Assembly: GCA_035048815.1 (NCBI GenBank)
Contig: JAUCBN010000006.1
Location: forward strand, 21,591,001-21,655,000
Direction: 5' to 3'
From: Abelmoschus esculentus
Taxonomy: Eukaryota; Streptophyta; Magnoliopsida; Malvales; Malvaceae
Length of the DNA: 64,000 bases
The notes under the pieces were generated by a model. It saw nothing but the letters and a program-made list of their open reading frames with translations, had not been told where the DNA came from and ran no database searches. Of this stretch, positions 60,700 through 64,000 are shown in pieces. The stretch's first letter is position 1, and each line of letters begins with the position of its first letter. Both the position numbers and the translations under genes were made by a program.

Positions 60700-62546
60700 C
60701 TAGCTTGTAAACATGTCATCAACCTTATCTCCCATGAACCTTCTCCAAAACCAGTGTTCTCTCCACAGTTGTTCCATTTTCTCGATCGGTACGTTCTTAG
60801 TCTCCGGCAACAAGAAGTATACGAATGTAGTCATCACAGCCACCCATCCACCAAAAAAGAAGAAAATCCCTGCCTTCATGTGGCAAAGCATTGCCAGGAA
60901 AGTTTGGCCAACAAGGAAACAGAAGAGAAAATAGACCGATACCGAAATACTTTGGCCGGCGGAACGGATCTCCAGTGGATAAATCTCACTAGGGATTAGC
61001 CATCCCAAAGGACCCCAAGATAATCCGAACCCTGCAATGTATATGCATATCAAAACTATAACCACATAAGCACTTGCCTTGCTCAATGTACCATGATCAC
61101 CTAATAAAGCTGTCATAAACCCTCCTATTGCTATTTGTGTCACAAGCATTTGGATTCCCCCAAGCATAAACAGTATTCTCCGGCCATACTTATCGACTAC
61201 GAACATAGATATGAACGTAAAGCTAACATTGAAGCAACGAATCACAACTGAAGACAAGAGTGAAGAACTTTCATGTTGACCAATTGTCCTGAATAGCACA
61301 GGAGCATAGAATGTAATGACATTAATCCCTGTCATTTGTGTGAAAAAAGGTATTGCTACTGCCATTACCAGTTGAGGCCTATACTTCCTTTGCATGATTC
61401 TCTTGAATGGGTCTTTAACTGTTTTCGAGATCGAACTTGCTTTGATGAGATCTTCGAGTTCTTTCTGGACATCTGTTGTGCCTCTTATACTCTCAAGCAC
61501 ATGTTTGGCCTTTTCCTGATTATTGTTATTTTCAATCAAACTATTTGGTGTGTCTGGGAGAATAATTGCACCTATGGCGAGGATTGTGGCTGGAACTGCA
61601 GCCATGGATAGGGAGATACGCCATCCCCAACCACCATCTATCTTTTCTGTGAAAAAGTTGATGACATTAGCTATGAGTACTCCAATGCCAACTCCACCAT
61701 CAAAGATAATATTCATTGCTCCTCTGTGTTTAGGTAGCGCCATTTCTGAAATATAGACCGGGATCGACTGCAAAGCAAGTAAATTGGAGCATAAATAACC
61801 AATATATACACTTAGAGCTATGTATCTAACTTATCAATGAATATTTCTAGCACTATATTCCGCCACACTCTCGAATTGACCGGAGTTGATCATCCGGTAT
61901 GCTTAAAATCAGTCTTTGCCACATACTTAAGTCTTTGAACCAAGCTTGCATAAGATGAAGTAACAATGTATGTTATAGTACCTGATTTCCAAATCCAAGT
62001 CCAATACCGAGAAAAATACGACCAAATACTAGCATGTAGATGTTAGAAGCAGCGCCACCAAGGGCCGAACCGATAAGAACCGCAATCCCTGCAACCAGCA
62101 TTGACGCCCTTCGTCCAAAGGTTCTAGTCACAGTTGATGCAAAGAAGGAAGAAATAAGGCCAGATAGATAGAGTGAAGATGTAAACAAGGTCAACAGTTG
62201 GCTATCAAATTTGCAGTAGTTGCTAATCTTGGTGTTTCCTTTCATCCTACGGTACACATCAGGGAAGAATTTTTTGAGAAAAGGGTCCATAGAGGTTACT
62301 CCCCCTTCAAAACCAGAGTTACATAAACAGCGTTAATGGCAGAAATTTAGACATGAGAGCATCTGAAACTTAAAACGACTGAACCCCTTAAACAAGGATG
62401 TATGAATTAGACTGACCTGAAACTCCTAGATCATAGCCGAATATCAGTCCTCCCGAGGCCGCCACCACACATGAGAGAACAAGAAGAAGGGTAATCCGAC
62501 CATTGTATTGCCCCCTATCAACTGTTGCTCCATCTGAAAACGCCAT
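60700..62546 (-). CDS. Hexose/H+ symporter, sugar transport protein (STP/HEX6-like), complete
   Basis: Three exons: 62417-62546, 61982-62304, 60700-61767; 506 residues, normal for the monosaccharide transporter family (12 membrane helices, plasma membrane, proton-coupled hexose uptake). Family signatures: GYDLGVSGGVTSMDPFLKKF (residues about 38-57), the internal motif FGRRASMLV, GNQSIPVYISEMALPKHRGA, VDKYGRR, the helix 10-11 signature GLSWGPLGWLIPSEIYPLEI, and PETKNVPIEKM near the C-terminus. The first ATG gives MAFSDGATVDRGQYNGRI, like castor bean HEX6. Differences from HEX6-like relatives include FFTQMTGINV (usually QQ) and RCFNVSFTFISM in helix 8, which may affect substrate range; I cannot judge this. 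No frameshift or stop is seen. Confidence 0.93.
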
Positions 62547-64000
62547 TGCTAAAAGTAACCTCTAAGCAGATAGCTGTGCAAAGGAGAATGATGAGATTAT
62601 AAATAAATAAAGTAAGCAGACATGATCATATGGTTGACTGGCGAGTGGTTGACTTTGCCGCAAGTAAGGATTATTTGCATGTTCGTTTTCGCAACCTCTT
62701 TAAAACCGAAAAAGGTGTGTGGAAAATACCAAAAATAAATTTAAAAAAATCTGAATTTTTACTACTTTTAATTAATAAAAAACGTGTCACATTGAAAACA
62801 ACCCTTACAAAGGCCCAAAATTGGTACTTTAAATGCATGATCATTTATTATCTTGCTCATTTTAAGTCCTAACCTAAAAAGACTCTATTAATTAAATATT
62901 TAAATCCTATTAAATTATTAAGGTACACTCTTTAGGTCAAAGAGAAGTATAAGAGCTCAAATATGAATTTAATTAACTAAATGTGAATTTAATGATTTTT
63001 CTAGACGAATATTTTATATGTATACTTAAAAACATGCAAACAAATAAATACTAATTAAAAATATCAATAAATTGAATTTTATTCGAGACACAAGAGCTCA
63101 ACTACAGCATATTAAAAATTAAGGGATTTTATCAAACCCGAATAAAAAGGTTACTACAACAATTAAATAGCACAAGAATCGAAGGAATACCTTACTTGCA
63201 ATTCAATGGACTCCAACTGAATCCATTTCCGAGCAATTGTCTCGTATATGGGCTATCCTTGACACCGAAAGATCATCGGAATTTGAATCCGACAAGAGTG
63301 AACAGATTCAGCGCAGTACCCTCCCCTTTTTCATTCTCCTTTGCTACCGATTCCATGGCGGGAAACAACACCTTCAAATGTAAGAACCTTTCAATCATGC
63401 TATAATCATCACGTTTCCATCATTGCATCATCATGTTTCTGCTATTCCATCGTTACATCATTAATTTTCTAATCATTGCTCCTCATTATGGTCTCATCAC
63501 TGCCTTATAATTGATGCAATCATTGTAGCCATCATCACTCTCTCCCTCATGAGGACCGAATCATACACTCTCACAATTGCCCCAGCACACTCTGAATTGG
63601 AGAGAAATCAAAGGAAATAAATCATGGTTTTCCAGCCGAATCCCTCTCTCTTTGTATTCGAATGCCTCCTTTCATTTCCTTCCCCCTTTTTTGAACGTGA
63701 TCCTTTTTAAAGATCTAAATCCAACAATCTGAAGGAGTCTTCAGCTAAATCCCTAAAATCTCCCCACTAATCCCTCAATCCTAACTAACCTCAACTTCAA
63801 AAATTTCTTCAGGTAACACCCTTATCTTTTCTGTTTTTTATTATTATTTTTGTATTCTTTTATTTGATTTTCAATTATTTATTTTATTTTATTATTATTT
63901 TTTATTCAAAAGAAATTCGTGTTAACATTCGTGTGAACTAAAAAAAAGAAAAGCTTTACTCTGAGAGCCAAATGTCAAATCTGGCATGGCGGATTTGACA
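62547..64000. other. Hexose transporter upstream region and right-end spacer
   Basis: 62547-62620 is the likely 5' leader of the transporter. 63196-63405 is open on the plus strand but matches no family and lacks splice support. The last 28 bases form a hairpin with 9-base arms (tgtcaaatc .. gatttgaca, 63973-64000), perhaps the edge of a repeat that continues outside. Confidence 0.4.

Noticed and set aside
63196..63405. Open frame at right edge starting MQFNGLQLN
   Set aside because: No domain, no homology I know, no clear promoter or splice context; repeat-like surroundings.

Overview
The window is nuclear DNA of a flowering plant, almost certainly a eudicot. The coding genes are split by many short AT-rich introns with GT..AG borders, intergenic DNA is very AT-rich, and every recognisable protein belongs to a land-plant family. 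Small terminal-inverted-repeat elements and LTR relics fill the gaps. A Malvaceae-type genome (cotton or cacao relatives) is my guess from general resemblance, not something the sequence proves. All gene models below were built by hand from splice borders; exon lengths and reading phases were checked to close.

Layout, left to right: 5' part of CRL, a CpeT/CpcT-like chloroplast envelope protein (minus, 29-706); a decayed short-chain dehydrogenase exon (minus, 2057-2440); a complete 12-exon NADPH oxidase RBOH (minus, 4098-8709); a repeat-rich gap ending in a 780-bp hairpin transposon that abuts the TATA box of glutamate dehydrogenase (plus, 13026-15665); chromomethylase pseudogene pieces on both strands (15925-16914); ORANGE, the carotenoid and plastid-development regulator (minus, 17885-20983); a 5-kb transposon graveyard; a SUVH-like gene that keeps the SRA domain but has lost pre-SET and SET (minus, 25961-27983); a small blue-copper phytocyanin (minus, 31991-32639); a RABD2-type Rab GTPase (plus, 34263-37122); an EMF2-like Polycomb gene with a missing or decayed start exon and a mini-copia element in an intron (plus, 40021-48765); an ARABIDILLO F-box/armadillo gene with a broken splice donor before its last exon (minus, 51158-57262); more transposon relics, one with a 24-bp minisatellite; and a HEX6/STP-type hexose transporter (minus, 60700-62546).

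The genes do not form a pathway; neighbours are unrelated, as expected in a plant chromosome. The two plastid genes (CRL, ORANGE) and the chromatin-silencing genes (SUVH-like, EMF2-like, chromomethylase relic) being close together is probably chance. I found no gene cluster or wholly new system. The points most worth following are the transposon at the GDH promoter, the GT-to-GA donor in the ARABIDILLO gene, the SET-less SUVH derivative, the chromomethylase relic on both strands and the altered 5' end of EMF2.
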